Shown here: piece after piece, positions 21,694-33,500 of the stretch
Numbering within the stretch: position 1 is the stretch's first letter
Layout: each line of letters starts with the position of its first letter
From: Sipunculus nudus
Lineage: Eukaryota; Annelida; Sipuncula; Golfingiida; Sipunculidae
NCBI GenBank assembly: GCA_026874595.1
Contig: CM049321.1
Span: forward strand, 50,079,297 to 50,143,296
Direction of reading: 5' to 3'
DNA: 64,000 nucleotides
Made by a program: the position numbers and the translations under genes
The notes under the pieces: generated by a model
Told to the model about the DNA's origin: nothing
The model's database searches: none
The model's input: the letters and a program-made list of their open reading frames with translations, nothing else

Positions 21694-23548
21694 TACGGTG
21701 GCTGATTTAGGACACAGAAAAAAAAATATTTATCTCGAGATCTCGAGATAACATCTCGAGATCTCGACATAGAATTTCGCAAAAAAAAAAATTTTAGGAA
21801 GCAAAAAAAAAAAAATTTTAGGAAGCAAAAAGAAAAGATTTTAGGAAGCAAAACAAAAATTTTAGGAAGCAAAAAAAAAAATTTTTAGGAAGCAAAAAAA
21901 AATTTGAGGAAGCAAAAAAAAAAAATTTTAGGAAGCAAAAAAAAAAATTTTAGGAAGCAAAAAAAAAATTTTAGAAAGCAAAAAAAAAAAATTTTTAGGA
22001 AGCAAAAAAAAAATTATCTTTCGAGATCTCCAGAAAAAATGTCACACTTCTACGAACCATTCGAAGCTGAATTGACATAAAACAAAGCAACCTTATGGGG
22101 ACAGTATACGTTAAGAGTGCTTACTATTGCAATTTTAATACAAAGACCATGTATACTGTGTTTAATTGAACGGTAATACAAAATAATTAATTTAAAATCA
22201 ATCAAGTTTGTATATCCCCTGAGATAAGGCTAGTTGAAGAAAAGTTCAATATAAATTCAATATTTAATATTCATATCCGTAAGGAAGATGTCAAAGCCTA
22301 AAGAATCTGAATCATTCTACCTGAACGGCGGATTCGGAGCCATGTCTGTTAAATCACTCAAATAGAAATGTTTAGGTCTGCATGCATGCATTGTGGGTAC
22401 CTTATTTTTTTAAGAATACAAACAAATATGAGCTTCTTATAGAAACACGCTTTTTGTACAATTTCTTTCAGCTTTTGTTTTATTGAAATGGTGTGTCGTT
22501 TTATGGAACATGTATTAGACCATCATAAATTAAAATATGCTAAAACTGATTACTGTGTTTTCGGGTAGGTACGCTGGGGGGGGGGGGGGGGTCGGGGAGG
22601 GGCGTTGCTTCAGCCCCTAAAGCCCAAGTCTTGATCCACTATAGCTCTTACTATAGCTCAGATCAATTTAATCAACCTATCTTCATAAATGTTTTATATT
22701 CATAAATAAACGGTTTAAAATTTCGATCATCTCTCATCATGATTTTTCTTCAGCAAAATGCTCTGCTTTGGTCTTAAAGTCGCTATTCACCTGCCTTATT
22801 TATAGAATCTTTGTAAAAACTCTGCATACACATATTAAAGAAGTGAAAGTAATCATAAACATAATCTAGGTAAACATAATCTATTAATCTTTCATAAAAA
22901 TGAGCCAATGCCATGGGAAAAGGCGGTGTCTTTGTCTATATCCACGTTTTTTTATAACATGGTTCGGGGTGGGGGGGGGGGGGGGGTGCAAAAATTGCCA
23001 CCGATCGTAATAGAAAGACGTCCGGCAGAAACATCTGGCTTCAATTCAGAGATAACAGATTTCTGTAAATGACAAATACTGCATTGCTTCACATGCTCTA
23101 ACGAATATCAACTAGTGATCTTTCAATAACTCGGTTACATGTTTTTATCTGTATGTTAACACTTGCTCAAGTGGCTTGTATACAAGTAGCCTTTAGATAA
23201 AATGTTTATACGTCAAAGTAACGTTATAAGACCCATTCCCAGCTGGGGTTTCTTCCTAAATTTTTTTTTTGCTTCATAAAATTTTTTTTATGCTTCCTAA
23301 ATTTTTATTTTTGCTTCCTAAAATTTTTTTTTTTGCTTCCTAAAAAAATTTTTTTTTGCTTCATAAAATTTTATTTTATGCTTCCTAAATTTTTTTTTTT
23401 TTGCTTCCTAAAAAATTTTTTTTGCTTCCTAAAAATTTTTTTTTTGCTTCCTAAAATTTTTTGTTGTTGCGAAATTCTATGTCGAGATCTCGAGATAACA
23501 TCTCGAGATAAATATTTTTTTTTTCTGTGTCCTTAATCAGCCACCATA
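21694..23548. mobile_element. 1,855-bp nested non-autonomous element with long TIRs
   Basis: The two ends read TACGGTGGCTGATTTAGG and, inverted, TATGGTGGCTGATTAAGG, followed by ACACAG, an A-run and TTATCTCGAGAT. Further in, each side has TCGAGATCTCGA palindromes and about ten copies of a TTTTAGGAAGCAAAAA unit (21790-22012), mirrored as GCTTCCTAAAA (about 23250-23465). The TIRs are thus about 300 bp. CTCTTC flanks both sides. The interior (22013-23250) has G16 runs at 22576-22591 and 22971-22986 and no open frame of note, so it cannot move itself. Its TIR start (TAYGG) and 6-bp duplication match its host transposon. Confidence 0.9.
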
Positions 23549-23554
23549 CTCTTC
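23549..23554. other. Target-site duplication CTCTTC, right copy
   Basis: This is the second copy of the 6-bp duplication, followed by CAT (23555-23557), the complement of the transposase start codon. The insertion therefore separates codons 1-3 from the rest. Confidence 0.9.
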
Positions 23555-23557
23555 CAT

Positions 23558-24110
23558 ATCGCCATTGACTGCTAAATATAAGCCTAGTCAGGCTGCTTTT
23601 CATTGGCTGATAATTCGTGCGCACGGATTACTAACTTACGGACTAACTTATGAAAATTAAGCCAGCTCTTTGTTACAACGATCCTCATTGGCTACTAATT
23701 CGTGCGCACGGATTAGTAACTCATGCGCACGAATTAATAAATATTTTTTTCCACCTTGGAAATATATTTTCCACACCTTGTAATTCGTGCGCACGATTTA
23801 CTAATTCGTGCGCACGGATTAGTAATTCGTGCGCACGGATTAGTAATTCGTGCGCACGGATTAATAAATATTTTTTCACCTTGGAAATATATTTTTCACA
23901 CCTAGTAATTCGTGCCCACGGATTTGTAATTCGTGCGCACGAATTAGTAATTCGTGCCCACGGATTAGTAAATATTTTTTTCACCTTGGAAATATATTTT
24001 TCACACCTATTAATTCGTGCGCACGGATAAGTAATTCGTGCGCACGAATTAGTAATTCGTGCGCACGAATTAATAAATATTTTTCACCATGTCGTCTCCC
24101 GGGCTCCGTA
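23558..24110 (-). mobile_element. 5' end of transposon copy 2: TIR and palindromic 21-bp repeats
   Basis: The outer edge (24110 reading left) is TACGGAGCCCGGGAGACGAC, then ATGGTGAAAAATATTTATTA, matching both ends of copy 1. Inside is an array of the 18-bp perfect palindrome AATTCGTGCGCACGAATT and single-base variants, spaced about 21 bp. The array is broken into blocks by CACCTTGGAAATATATTTT at about 23752, 23877 and 23992. Open frames of Ile-Arg-Ala-His-Glu-Leu repeats on both strands are readings of the array. The palindromes are probable transposase-binding sites. Confidence 0.85.
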
Positions 24111-26027
24111 CTCATCGAAGCAGGTCCATCCAAAAATATATTGATCAAAATATAGATATAAAGATAAAATCTCCTTACTGTTGGTGAGGCTTAAAGAAAC
24201 AGTCCCGTTTTTTTTACATAAATCTCAGTGCACCCATGAATTCTAAAGTACTACAACAAGAGTACCGTTCACTATCAGACAAACCCTGTGGCAGTTATCA
24301 GCTCTCCTGAGTCAAGTTAAACTTCTTGCACCTGGTAAACTGTTTGGTCCTAGAGTCCGCAGCAACAAAAAATATGTATGTAAGTGGCTTTACTAATTTC
24401 ATCCCTGGACACGGAAGCACATCAATCACCAGCGCCATTTTGACCCTTTGACAATAAAAACGTTTGACGTACAATTTAAGTTTTAATGCCCACTGAGTCG
24501 TGTATTTACGGCTAGTTTATGCCCTGGTAAAAGATGAGGAAATCCCCTTGGCGATGTATTTAAAGTTCTAGCTTTGTGGGTCTTATTCTGATTTAACGGC
24601 AAAACTTCTGATCAAGCACGAATGAGTTATATCTCATTTCTTACCAGCACAATGCTGTTATAAATTTCCGGTGTACTTGCTATCAGGATATCAAGATCTC
24701 CAAGCAAAACTCTGCCTAAAGGGTGAGTTCTAATATAGTCAGATTTAGGGAATCATTTAATAATTACACATCTTCCGCTAGGATCATGCTGCATTCGCTA
24801 TTTGGCAAAAATCCTCTTAACAACTGCTTGCAAAGTTAAAATTGCTCACCAGGGTACTTATCGCCTTCAGAAAATTGGCAAAATATCAAGTTGGTTCCGA
24901 GGTATGAGAGCTGCGTATTGAGGCTCTGACCAATTTCGCAACTCATTTGCGTCAATGGCTATGAAGCAAGACTGAACACAAAATATTTGTAATAGCAAAA
25001 AGGCCACAAAAGTGTATACTATAGCAATCGCATGTCACATGACATCTGATCTCATTAAATATACGCAAAAAATAAATTCAAATGAGAAATTATCTTGGGA
25101 CATATTTATAGTGAGTTTCATGAAAGTCCGTTATGTTCCTGGTAAGTTATTTCGGCGGCAACTCGAAGAAGCCGGGGGACCTTTAAACTTACTAAATATA
25201 CATGAGTTATGCAGTGCACCGAACCCAGGCGAGATAATCTATTAGTTAATAGGTCAAGTGGGTTTGTCGAAACCATCAAATCCTTTCCACAAGATATCGC
25301 TGGAAGGACGGACGTACATACGCTGTCCATACCAAAACAAGTGAATGACAGGACGGACTCGGGTAATCAAGCACACCTTGCTTACCTGTGCCCTCTAAAA
25401 CCTTTCAATTATAATTCATTCTCCCTCGTGCATACGTACAGTCATTTGAGAATAACTTGATTGCTCTCAACTCCAGGGCAGTTTTATACTTACATTCAAT
25501 AAATATTCTCTTAAAGTTTAAAGTTAAATCTTTCGATTATTCTTCTTCTGCTTCTGTGTTTGATATTAAATATTAAGTCCGGTTAGTAAGGCAAAGTCAG
25601 CAACCAGCCAAACTAAGCCTACGGTCAATTCCTTTTGAAAAAAAAAAAAAACATATTCTCACCTCCCAGCCCATCTGGTATAAATAAATACAGGCTGTGA
25701 TGAGATTTATTTAAAACTGTCACGTTCTCTTGGCATTAAGGAGCCGGATTCTGGGACGACGATCTAACCAATTCGGCCGACGGGTTCCAAATTAGCCGCC
25801 TGCGGCGACGAAATGTCTTGCACCGTTAACGGACGAGTGTAAAATAGATCCTCAGATATATTTAACATTTTAGTCACCCTTGCTGGCTAGTTCCAAATGT
25901 GAACTTTTGCTTATTGATATCGGCTTTTGTTCAGATACGTGGGACTAGGCCGAGGATCTGGCAACGGACGTCTATAGAAGTACTGTGAATTTGAAACAAT
26001 TGCCGGACTTGTCAAGAACTCACCAGT
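24111..26027. other. Non-coding stretch, no gene recognised
   Basis: Open frames at 25012-25245, 25118-25330 and 25209-25460 overlap on both strands and have no domain. I see no repeat landmark besides an A13 run near 25640. Sequence style and base composition are ordinary for the window. Confidence 0.4.
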
Positions 26028-26225
26028 GACTTATGTGGTCTGAGGGTAGAGCACAAGGTTCAAGGCATGGATATCGTGGGTTCAAATCTCTAACGAGGAG
26101 CAGTGAAAGTTTTGAAACGGTCGGCCCCCTACCAGGGTGAACGCTGGATATCAACAGTCTGAGACGGTGTCCAAAAATCGTGTATCACTCACGAACGAGT
26201 GTCTCCCTTCCAGAGGTCGTATCTA
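26028..26225 (+). mobile_element. tRNA-derived SINE, copy 1
   Basis: A box-A-like TGGTCTGAGGGTAGAGCAC (26036) and a box-B-like GGGTTCAAATCTC (26078) sit at tRNA spacing. The body reads GGTCGGCCCCCTACCAGGGT, then CAAAAATCGTGTATCACTCAC, a pattern shared with 51.9-52.0 kb (GATCGGCCCCAAACCAGAGT, AAAACTCGTGTTTCACTCAC). The shared body outside the tRNA head marks this as a SINE and not a tRNA gene. Confidence 0.75.
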
Positions 26226-26367
26226 CTCATACCGAACCTCTTCCATTTAGTGGGACGACCGGGACTAAATCATAGTACTTTTCATAGCTGCCAAACTTTA
26301 ATGAAAAATATTTTTTTACATTTCAAGGAAACAACTTCTAGGTACATATCACATGCTTTTGCTTACA

Positions 26368-27507
26368 AAATACTGTGGATTCAGAAATTATCGTTGGTTC
26401 AAAATTTCGCGGTTTTGACCTGAAACACTATTCGTTTGGTTAAAACTTTCGTGATTTAATCGTTCCTAGTCAGGCATCAGGTATCAGAAATAATATGTGA
26501 ACAGACCTAAAAATAAGCCAAAGATCAGTGTTTTTACTTTTGTTAAAAAAACACCCAGTCCCGGTACAAGTGATAGGTTCAATGACAAATATATCGGCTG
26601 ACTTATCTGAAATTGTTTTTCGGTTAAGACAAGGATTGTCTACTCTGACATCAAAGACAGTCCGACAAGCTGTCCCCGGGAATTTTATTGCACTTTCGTA
26701 TTCTCCCGGCGGTGATCGGCTATTGTACTTCGCTTCCCCGCATATCTTGACACCTCATTAAGCCCCGCCGGGAAAATTGCCCGGCCCGATGTGGTCTGCG
26801 CTCCTGAGAACAAATGCTCCGAAGAACTGACATCCTGGTTGTGGTTTTATGAATTATTAGAACCAACAGAAGTTAATATTTATTTTCTACATATTCATTA
26901 ATTAAAAGTTCTTTATATGTCGTTCGTTCAGATGAAATCCCCTTGTTGACTGACTTGCCCGGGAACAAGGCCACAGTTAGATTGGGCTCCAGCTCATAAT
27001 TGTGCTCAGCTGACCGTGACTCATCACCAAGCGGAGGGATAATTAGATTAGCTCTGCCACGCGGTTGTTTATTTGATTTAAACATGACATTCTTTCAAAC
27101 GAAAAATCAAATAAGATTAGCAGGGCAAAATGAACTTTAACTACGACTTTTAGCGAGATAATATGAGAGCGAGCAAGTCTACATATAACAGTCACTTGTA
27201 AGTCCGACATTGATGAAGTCTTGGTTTGTTTGCTCCCCCAGATGGAACTGAATATCTTCCCTCAAAATATAATTATTTTGGTTTTAATTTATGGGCTACA
27301 TATTGTTTTCTTTTATCCATCAGTACCATTTGCTAGCATAGACAGCGGAAGCGGGCCAACACGATAACTCAATGCGCAGGGTCGATGGACTTCCAAAACT
27401 CTATAAAAAACCTGATGATCGTTGGGTTTTTAATTTCGTGGATAAATGGTACCCACGAATTCCACGAAAATAAAAACCCAACGAGCAATTCTGAATCCAC
27501 AGTATTA
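26368..27507. mobile_element. MITE-like inverted arms 'ACTGTGGATTCAGAA' with internal hairpin
   Basis: ATACTGTGGATTCAGAA at 26370 and its inverse TTCTGAATCCACAGTAT ending at 27505 bracket 1.1 kb. The right arm contains a near-perfect 22-bp hairpin: CGTTGGGTTTTTAATTTCGT at 27420-27439 pairs with 27464-27483 (one mismatch over the full arms). The left arm continues TCGTTGGTTCAAAATTTCGC, a diverged form of the same hairpin text. Either this is one element with an insertion, or two copies of a short foldback element in opposite orientation. No coding potential. Confidence 0.55.
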
Positions 27508-28870
27508 CTGATTCTATCAAGTGCTTACCGCAATACACCGAAGATATGTAATCTGCCTTGAAATCTTATCCAGCATTTTTGACGGGCTACATTACCCTCT
27601 CACTACAGTTATACCTACGCCGCTGGTGTGCTTAGAGGCTTCGGTGCATAGAGGGTGCTTTTAATTTACTTTTGGGGGATTCCGCGGCGTTATAACACAG
27701 AAGTGGAATCGATTACAAACACAGGTCCAGCAGGCGCAGTAGAAACTTAGCGTAATGGGATCGAATATTAAATGTCAGGAAGCGGGTGATCTGCATTGTC
27801 ATGTAGTCCCAAACAGACATGGAATCCTGCAGATCTAACACTTTAATTTAGAATGAGAAACGTCAGCGTTAAAACAAAATTTAGGCCGTTACCCTCACAG
27901 TGTTTGTCAAAGTGGGCAGAAATCTTTTTCCAAGGCAACGCGTAATCTAGCATGGTCTCATAGCAACCATAATGCAACAAAAAATGTGTTAAAGAATGGA
28001 TGAGATCATGATGGAGTATTCATGCCCTTTTAACCTTGAAAATAGTATTGTGTGGAGGGTTTCCATTTGCGAAATAACTTTTAAACACATATTTAAAAAC
28101 AAATAAATTTCTCCTTACATTTAAAATTTGTGTAAATTATAAAAGAAAGGATTATAATCAGAACATAAGTAATTTTATGTAAGACATTTTGAATTAAATA
28201 AAATAAATTGAGCATATATTAGTATACGCTCAATAAGCAGCGGTTACGCTATGCTCAACTATTCGCTCCACAAACCGCTGCACGAAACCGCGGGTAACCG
28301 TCCAGTTTGGCCACCAGGCGGTGTTGTCTCTGTGGAATTTTTAACCACCCCGGTTAGGATACAATCGTTACCTTTCAGGACAGTCTCTATACTAACTTGC
28401 TGGTATGGTCTTGGGTCAGTTAATAATCCCCCACTGATTGCAAAATTCCTCTCTTGCAGTGCCGTACGACGAGCTACGCATGGACGCAGTCATCGTTGTT
28501 TACACGCTTAGCCAATCAGATTTCGTTTTACGAGTTCCGTATGGCCGCAGTCAACTTTGTGTACACGCTGAACAAATCAAATTTTAGCTTATCTAGCGCA
28601 AACTGACTGGGTGTTTGGTAGCTTGACACACCTAAAAAAATTCCTTCCATTCTTCACAGCGTGTGAGTTGAAGATCTTCGGGAGGTCATGCGCTGTGTTT
28701 CCAGCGTTATATTAGCAAAATCGAAATGTAAGATAAATGTACATTTGGGAAACGTGACAAAGTGAGGAAAACATGATAACAGAGTTAAACAGACTAATTC
28801 GCCGATACTGAGAACGTGGAACCCATTCACAGATATAAACTGCTCCGCTGAAGTGAGACAGGAGATTATT
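27508..28870. other. Non-coding stretch
   Basis: I see no gene and no repeat landmark that I recognise. The open frame at 28251-28511 lacks a domain. GAGCTACGCATGGACGCAGTC (28471) and a related GAGTTCCGTATGGCCGCAGTC (28532) form a short direct duplication of about 61 bp, followed each time by TTGTTTACACGCT or TTGTGTACACGCT. Confidence 0.4.
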
Positions 28871-28871
28871 A

Positions 28872-28919
<48 letters not shown>

Positions 28920-28975
28920 TTAATTTATGTAGCGTAAAATCCACAGAGTGCTCTTAAACGCTGTACAAATAATAT
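28871..28975. repeat. (AAT)n microsatellite next to a dispersed 'AGCG..CTGTACAAAT' repeat
   Basis: (AAT)16 at about 28871-28919 is followed by TTTATGTAGCGTAAAATCC and CTTAAACGCTGTACAAATAA. The AGCG...AAGCGCTRTACAAAT form is a common short dispersed repeat in animals, often found adjacent to trinucleotide runs. The identity is by recall only. Confidence 0.6.
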
Positions 28976-30300
28976 GAAAAACAGTAGTAAAAATATAAAA
29001 GTGTATGCTTATCATTTAAGATAAAAATATATATGTCTGCACAAAAAAGAGTCCTTATATACTAAAATAATTTATGAATAGGAATGTAATAACTAACTCT
29101 TAAACTGAGAGTAACTTGACATGCATCTCAAGTATACTGGGAGATAATTTCACATTTTAGGCCCTGCAATGCTGAAGGCAACATTTTACACTCGAGATGA
29201 TTTTGGGAAAGAGACATTCAATAAATATTGTTCCTGAAGATACCGGGGTACAAGCCTTTTTTCCCTCGCTGTTCAACTGGCAACCAGTGTAGAGCATACA
29301 AAATTGGTCTGACGTGTTCCGAATCTAATTGTTATTTTTTATGTGGCCCTGATGACATGCAGTAACCATGTTAACTAAAACCAGAATAAAGGGTGGATTT
29401 TCTAAAGATATTCAATCGAGTCGCCTGTTTGGATAAAAACTATGGTTGGACCGGAGGAGAAAACCTTGACCTAACGTCACACCATAGCTGGAACACAGCA
29501 GTTTTTGCGATATTTCACATCCGCACCCATGGTTTCTTTTCAACACCATAAGCAAGTGAAACATAAACCTTGATTTACTTAGAAATATTTTTGCTCAATA
29601 GACATGGATTTTTTATTTTTTAAGGAACAAAAATGACCGAATATGGCATCTTGGATGGCCTGAGGAAAATCTAATACAGGGGTTTTGTTGAAACAATTTT
29701 ACATCCACACGCAAGTTCTCCAGGCTCTACGTCAAGCCAATTAGCCTTTATAACCATTAACAATGGAGTTTTGTGCGTGGGTCTGCTTCACAAGCAGGTT
29801 TTGTTAATAATTGTATAAAACCTATTACTAAGCACATCCCAGATGAACTATGTAATCATTAGTATTTTTCTTTTTGTTGGCAAAAGGTGACAAGCCTTAT
29901 AAATTTTATTATGGATATTTTAAATGAAATAGAATGAAACCAGGTTATTTCGCACAACCCTCTACTTTTTATGTCTTTTAACACTATACTAAGCATTGGT
30001 CCCTCGTTCATAATTTGAGAAACGGACAACAAATAAATTAAAACATTATTCAAGAATAAGGCAGTGGTTACGGGATACAACTTAAGGTTTTTATCTCGCG
30101 ATTCTTTCAACCAAAAGGACAAAACTGTAAACTTCAAAATACCGAGTCTGTTTTCTTTTAATTTCGAAAGTAAATATTCCCGGCTCAATTTTGAGATTAT
30201 CACAACCCCAAGCAATATGAATGGGGGTTACAGTGCATTAATGCATCGATAATGTGACCATCAGATGGTGAAAGAGATATATGTCACAACTTCTGTTCAT
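28976..30300. other. Non-coding stretch
   Basis: No repeat landmark or domain-bearing open frame is visible. The frame at 29859-30215 (-) is AT-rich and featureless. Confidence 0.35.
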
Positions 30301-30317
30301 GCTTGAGTGTTGATGAT

Positions 30318-30530
30318 GTGTGTGTTGTTCACGACATAACCCACTCAGTCAAGAACGTGATCTTCTTAAACAACACACGCGATCATGAACGGGATCTTCT
30401 TAAATTTTCTGGGCATTTCGGGAATAGCGCAGTGATGAAACGATTAGATTTTGGTGTGGATCCGTTACATTATACGGATTCAGGATCGTCTTCAATGAAT
30501 ATTCACAAATATAAAGTCACTTATACATGA
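30318..30530 (+). repeat. Dispersed repeat, copy 1 of a family also at 48.15-48.33 kb
   Basis: The stretch ATCATGAACGGGATCTT, AATTTTCTGGGCATTTCGGG, ATTAGATTTTGGTGTGGATC and ATTCACAAATATAAA matches, in order, the reverse strand of 48150-48335. Both copies keep a partial open frame with shared words (HFGN, then FG-DP), so a coding origin is possible. It is read here as an interspersed repeat of unknown class. Confidence 0.7.
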
Positions 30531-33500
30531 ATACACCCTACAATAGGGACCCCCATATGGCGCAGGCTTGCATTTCTTATAATGCAGATTTCTAATTTCT
30601 TTTTTGTGAAGCCGACAACAGCTGAAATCCTTGTACTGGTATGAATTAATTATTATATCTTTTGTACTTAGTGATTAACATTCCTTAAAGCTGAAATTTA
30701 ATACCGCATTAAATAATAGCTCAGACAAGAAATGAATTTGACAAAGAATTTGATGCTTCTATGGAAAATTATTAAAACTCTTATTATAATTCCCCTCAGG
30801 TAAGGCGAGAAAGTGAAAACAATGCATGGAGTTAACAAGCTGACCTTCAGTACAATGCTGCTTAGGCAAATAATTGATGTCATGACATGATGGATTTAGA
30901 TGTGATAGGTACAGCCGTGTTTTTTTTTTTTTTTTTTTTTAATATTGATTTCAACGTGTTTCGACGTGGCAATGAACAAGTGAACATTTTCAGAAAAGGT
31001 GGATATATTGGTCCTGTCATATTTGCTGACTCGCAAAAGATTCAAGAATCTAAATAATAGTTCCTCAAATCATTTAAATAAAGCTTATGATGGCGGAGTA
31101 ATAATAAGTAGAGTATGCACTTGTCAATTATAGAGTCGGTTTTCAAATGCAATAGAGACATTCAGATCCATGGGTAGAACCTGCTTTGTATTTTTTTGTT
31201 AGGCTTTTATATTTATTAAATAGGTTTGCTTTATATTGTTTTATATAGCTTCTGTCCGGTCCACGTGTTCTTTTAGATAGTTCTAGACATCCATAAATAT
31301 ATAAAACAATGTAATTACCTGATTGTAGCAAACTGTGTACAGTCAAGCTGTTCAATCCTTGTATTATTTAACCAGGAGGTGCTATTCTTTATCGCAACCA
31401 CTTGGATTGGCATACTTTCAATGAATCAGGGAAAATATATTATACGGAATACATAGGCATAAGTGCCTTTCCGCTACAGAAAGACGGGGATGATTTATCC
31501 ACTATTTCATTATATTTCCGCTAACATATTAAACGCCTCATAGCTGTTTAAAATTTGCCCTTTCATTGTTAAAAGGTGAATTAACAAATTTAAATGAGCT
31601 TTGTCCATGTGGACTCTGTAAAATTGCCCGGCCTCACGCTTGCCCCTTCACAAGAAAAGGACCTGACCCTCCATATCTTGATTTTGAATGTTTTGTGTCC
31701 CTCGACAGTTTTAATCTGGCAATAACAACTGGGAGATTTTAATTCTCTGCCTTTACCTTTTTCTTGCTCTATTATCCTATGACTATTGGCAGGGGACCTT
31801 GAACACGAAATCATTTGTGACATGGCTATAAGGGTACCAGGGTACCCACTTGGTGATCAAATTACAGAGGCACAATACAATCAACATCGACTCTCTTTTG
31901 CGATTATATTTCTGGCGAGTGGTAGAAATCTTAGAATGATGTCATGGATATAATTCTTTAATTATTATTAAGGGTGTTATGGAAATATCGGCATATCGCT
32001 ATACCGCGATTTGTATATAGCGTTTTCATATAGAATTTCCATATATCGATATATTTTGATTTGGCAAACGTGGTTAAAATAGTGTAATTGAAATAAAAAT
32101 AAGGTTCTTGTTATAAATATAAACATATAAATGGGTTGAGATAAGTGACAGACCAAACGTGAAGCCACTTCTGTTTATATCAACACTTCTCTGGTCGTAT
32201 AGCAGAGAATGTTCCAGAACCATAAGAACAGGTAAAAAAGGTGAACTGTAGATAATAAGTTCTTGTGCCTCGATTGTTTAACTTTTGCATTAAACCAAAT
32301 TGAACTAATAACAATAGATAATACACTTTTTATAAAAAGAGTTTATGTAACTTGAAAAAAAACGGACAAGAGTACATTACTATAATGTTAAACAGACAAA
32401 ACGTTCCAGCAGAGTAAATGGGTTCGTCAATGTAACCTTGCCTCATCCTATTTCGCTAACAACAATTATTTAATCAAATTTGCAAGGCTTGACAAAATGA
32501 AGATGTCCCATGCAATCAGACCATTATTTTATTGAGAAACTTCAGAAATGATATTGAGAGCACCGTATCCAACAAATTGGTTATATCTAATCTCGCGAAA
32601 AGCTCCTATCAAAATACCACAACCTGCTGGAGAAAAAAAAAACAATGCCTGGTACAAGTTGAAGCTTCACCATACCTGGGGTACTTTTACATATTTAATA
32701 TATTTTCTCTTTTGTGTACCAAGCGGGCTCGTGCTCGGCAGGAATCCTGCAGAGTGGTTAGTTGTAATGTCAGGTTGCCGACCTTCATACTATATGTATT
32801 CAGGAAAAGGTTTGTCATTGAAAAAGTGATGTGGGGAACTTGACCCATTACAACACGATAGATATCTGTATAAGAGTTAAATTCTCACTGTCATTTTGAG
32901 GTTACATCTACAGATAGCTGTATTAATTTGATTTTTTATCCGGTACTTGTTCTGCATTTGCGAAATCGCAAGCCTCTCATCAGGCGTCTTTAGAGTACCG
33001 ACTTTTTTGTGTTCACTGTCTGGAAGAGTGTGAAAATATGTTTGTCGTTACAAATTCCTTAAAACAATCGGCATATGGCCAACTCTAGACTGGCCCAGTC
33101 GATGCAGTCCTTTTGACCTGATGGTGGTCTTTCCCAGAAATTTTGTCCATACCAGCATGGTTCATTCAGTCATCACCAACTGTGCGCTTTCATTTGACTA
33201 CTAATAACCCGATTTAATCGGTCATAGTATTATTAGGCCTTCCCATATGTGAATCCGATGGCCATTCAATGGAATTTACAACAATGTTATTCTCAGGCTA
33301 CTAACCAGAAATTGAAAAACAATGCTCCTGTAGCCATTGGCAGTAGGTGTAACAATTACCGCTTATGAGTCCAACCATCTTTACAGTTAACCTGTTTAAT
33401 CAAAATGTAACAAAGTTCTACCTCAGCCAGCCATCGTGTCTCTAATGAGCTCTTCAAGTGTAAACGCGACGATGTTCTCTTCTAACCACCCAGTTTATAC

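Larger units (their letters stand above)
18056..23557 (-). pseudogene. Integrase-core (DDE) transposase, three exons, inactivated copy 2
   Basis: Three exons join with correct splice sites and phases. Exon 1 is 23557-23549 plus 21687-21055, split by an inserted element. Exon 2 is 20453-20266 and exon 3 is 18388-18056. Together they imply a protein of about 387 residues. The N-terminal part has a helix-turn-helix look (LIRLYFDFGLPHKHILAIL, then a second helix near RHLQRILEQLGL). The core follows, with probable catalytic residues Asp in HIDSYDKLKPFG, Asp in DRGTEN and Glu in NQRIESWW. The family is known as integrase-core proteins in cnidarians, molluscs and fish. Three lesions kill it: TGA at 21476-21478 where copy 1 has Trp, a missing base in the C6 run 21130-21135, and a 1,855-bp insertion after codon 3. 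Confidence 0.85.

Noticed and set aside
23333-23536. Phe/Lys-rich protein frame
   Set aside because: It is a reading of the T-rich GCTTCCTAAAA repeats in the right TIR of the nested element.
23650-24110. CRISPR-like array of short repeats with spacers
   Set aside because: The repeats are perfect palindromes at a ~21-bp step with no unique spacers, inside the TIR of a eukaryotic DNA transposon. The window is eukaryotic.
26028-26225. Functional tRNA gene at 26.0 kb (and 51.9, 52.3, 56.7 kb)
   Set aside because: Box A and B are present, but the stems are imperfect and a common non-tRNA body follows in several copies, which marks SINEs.
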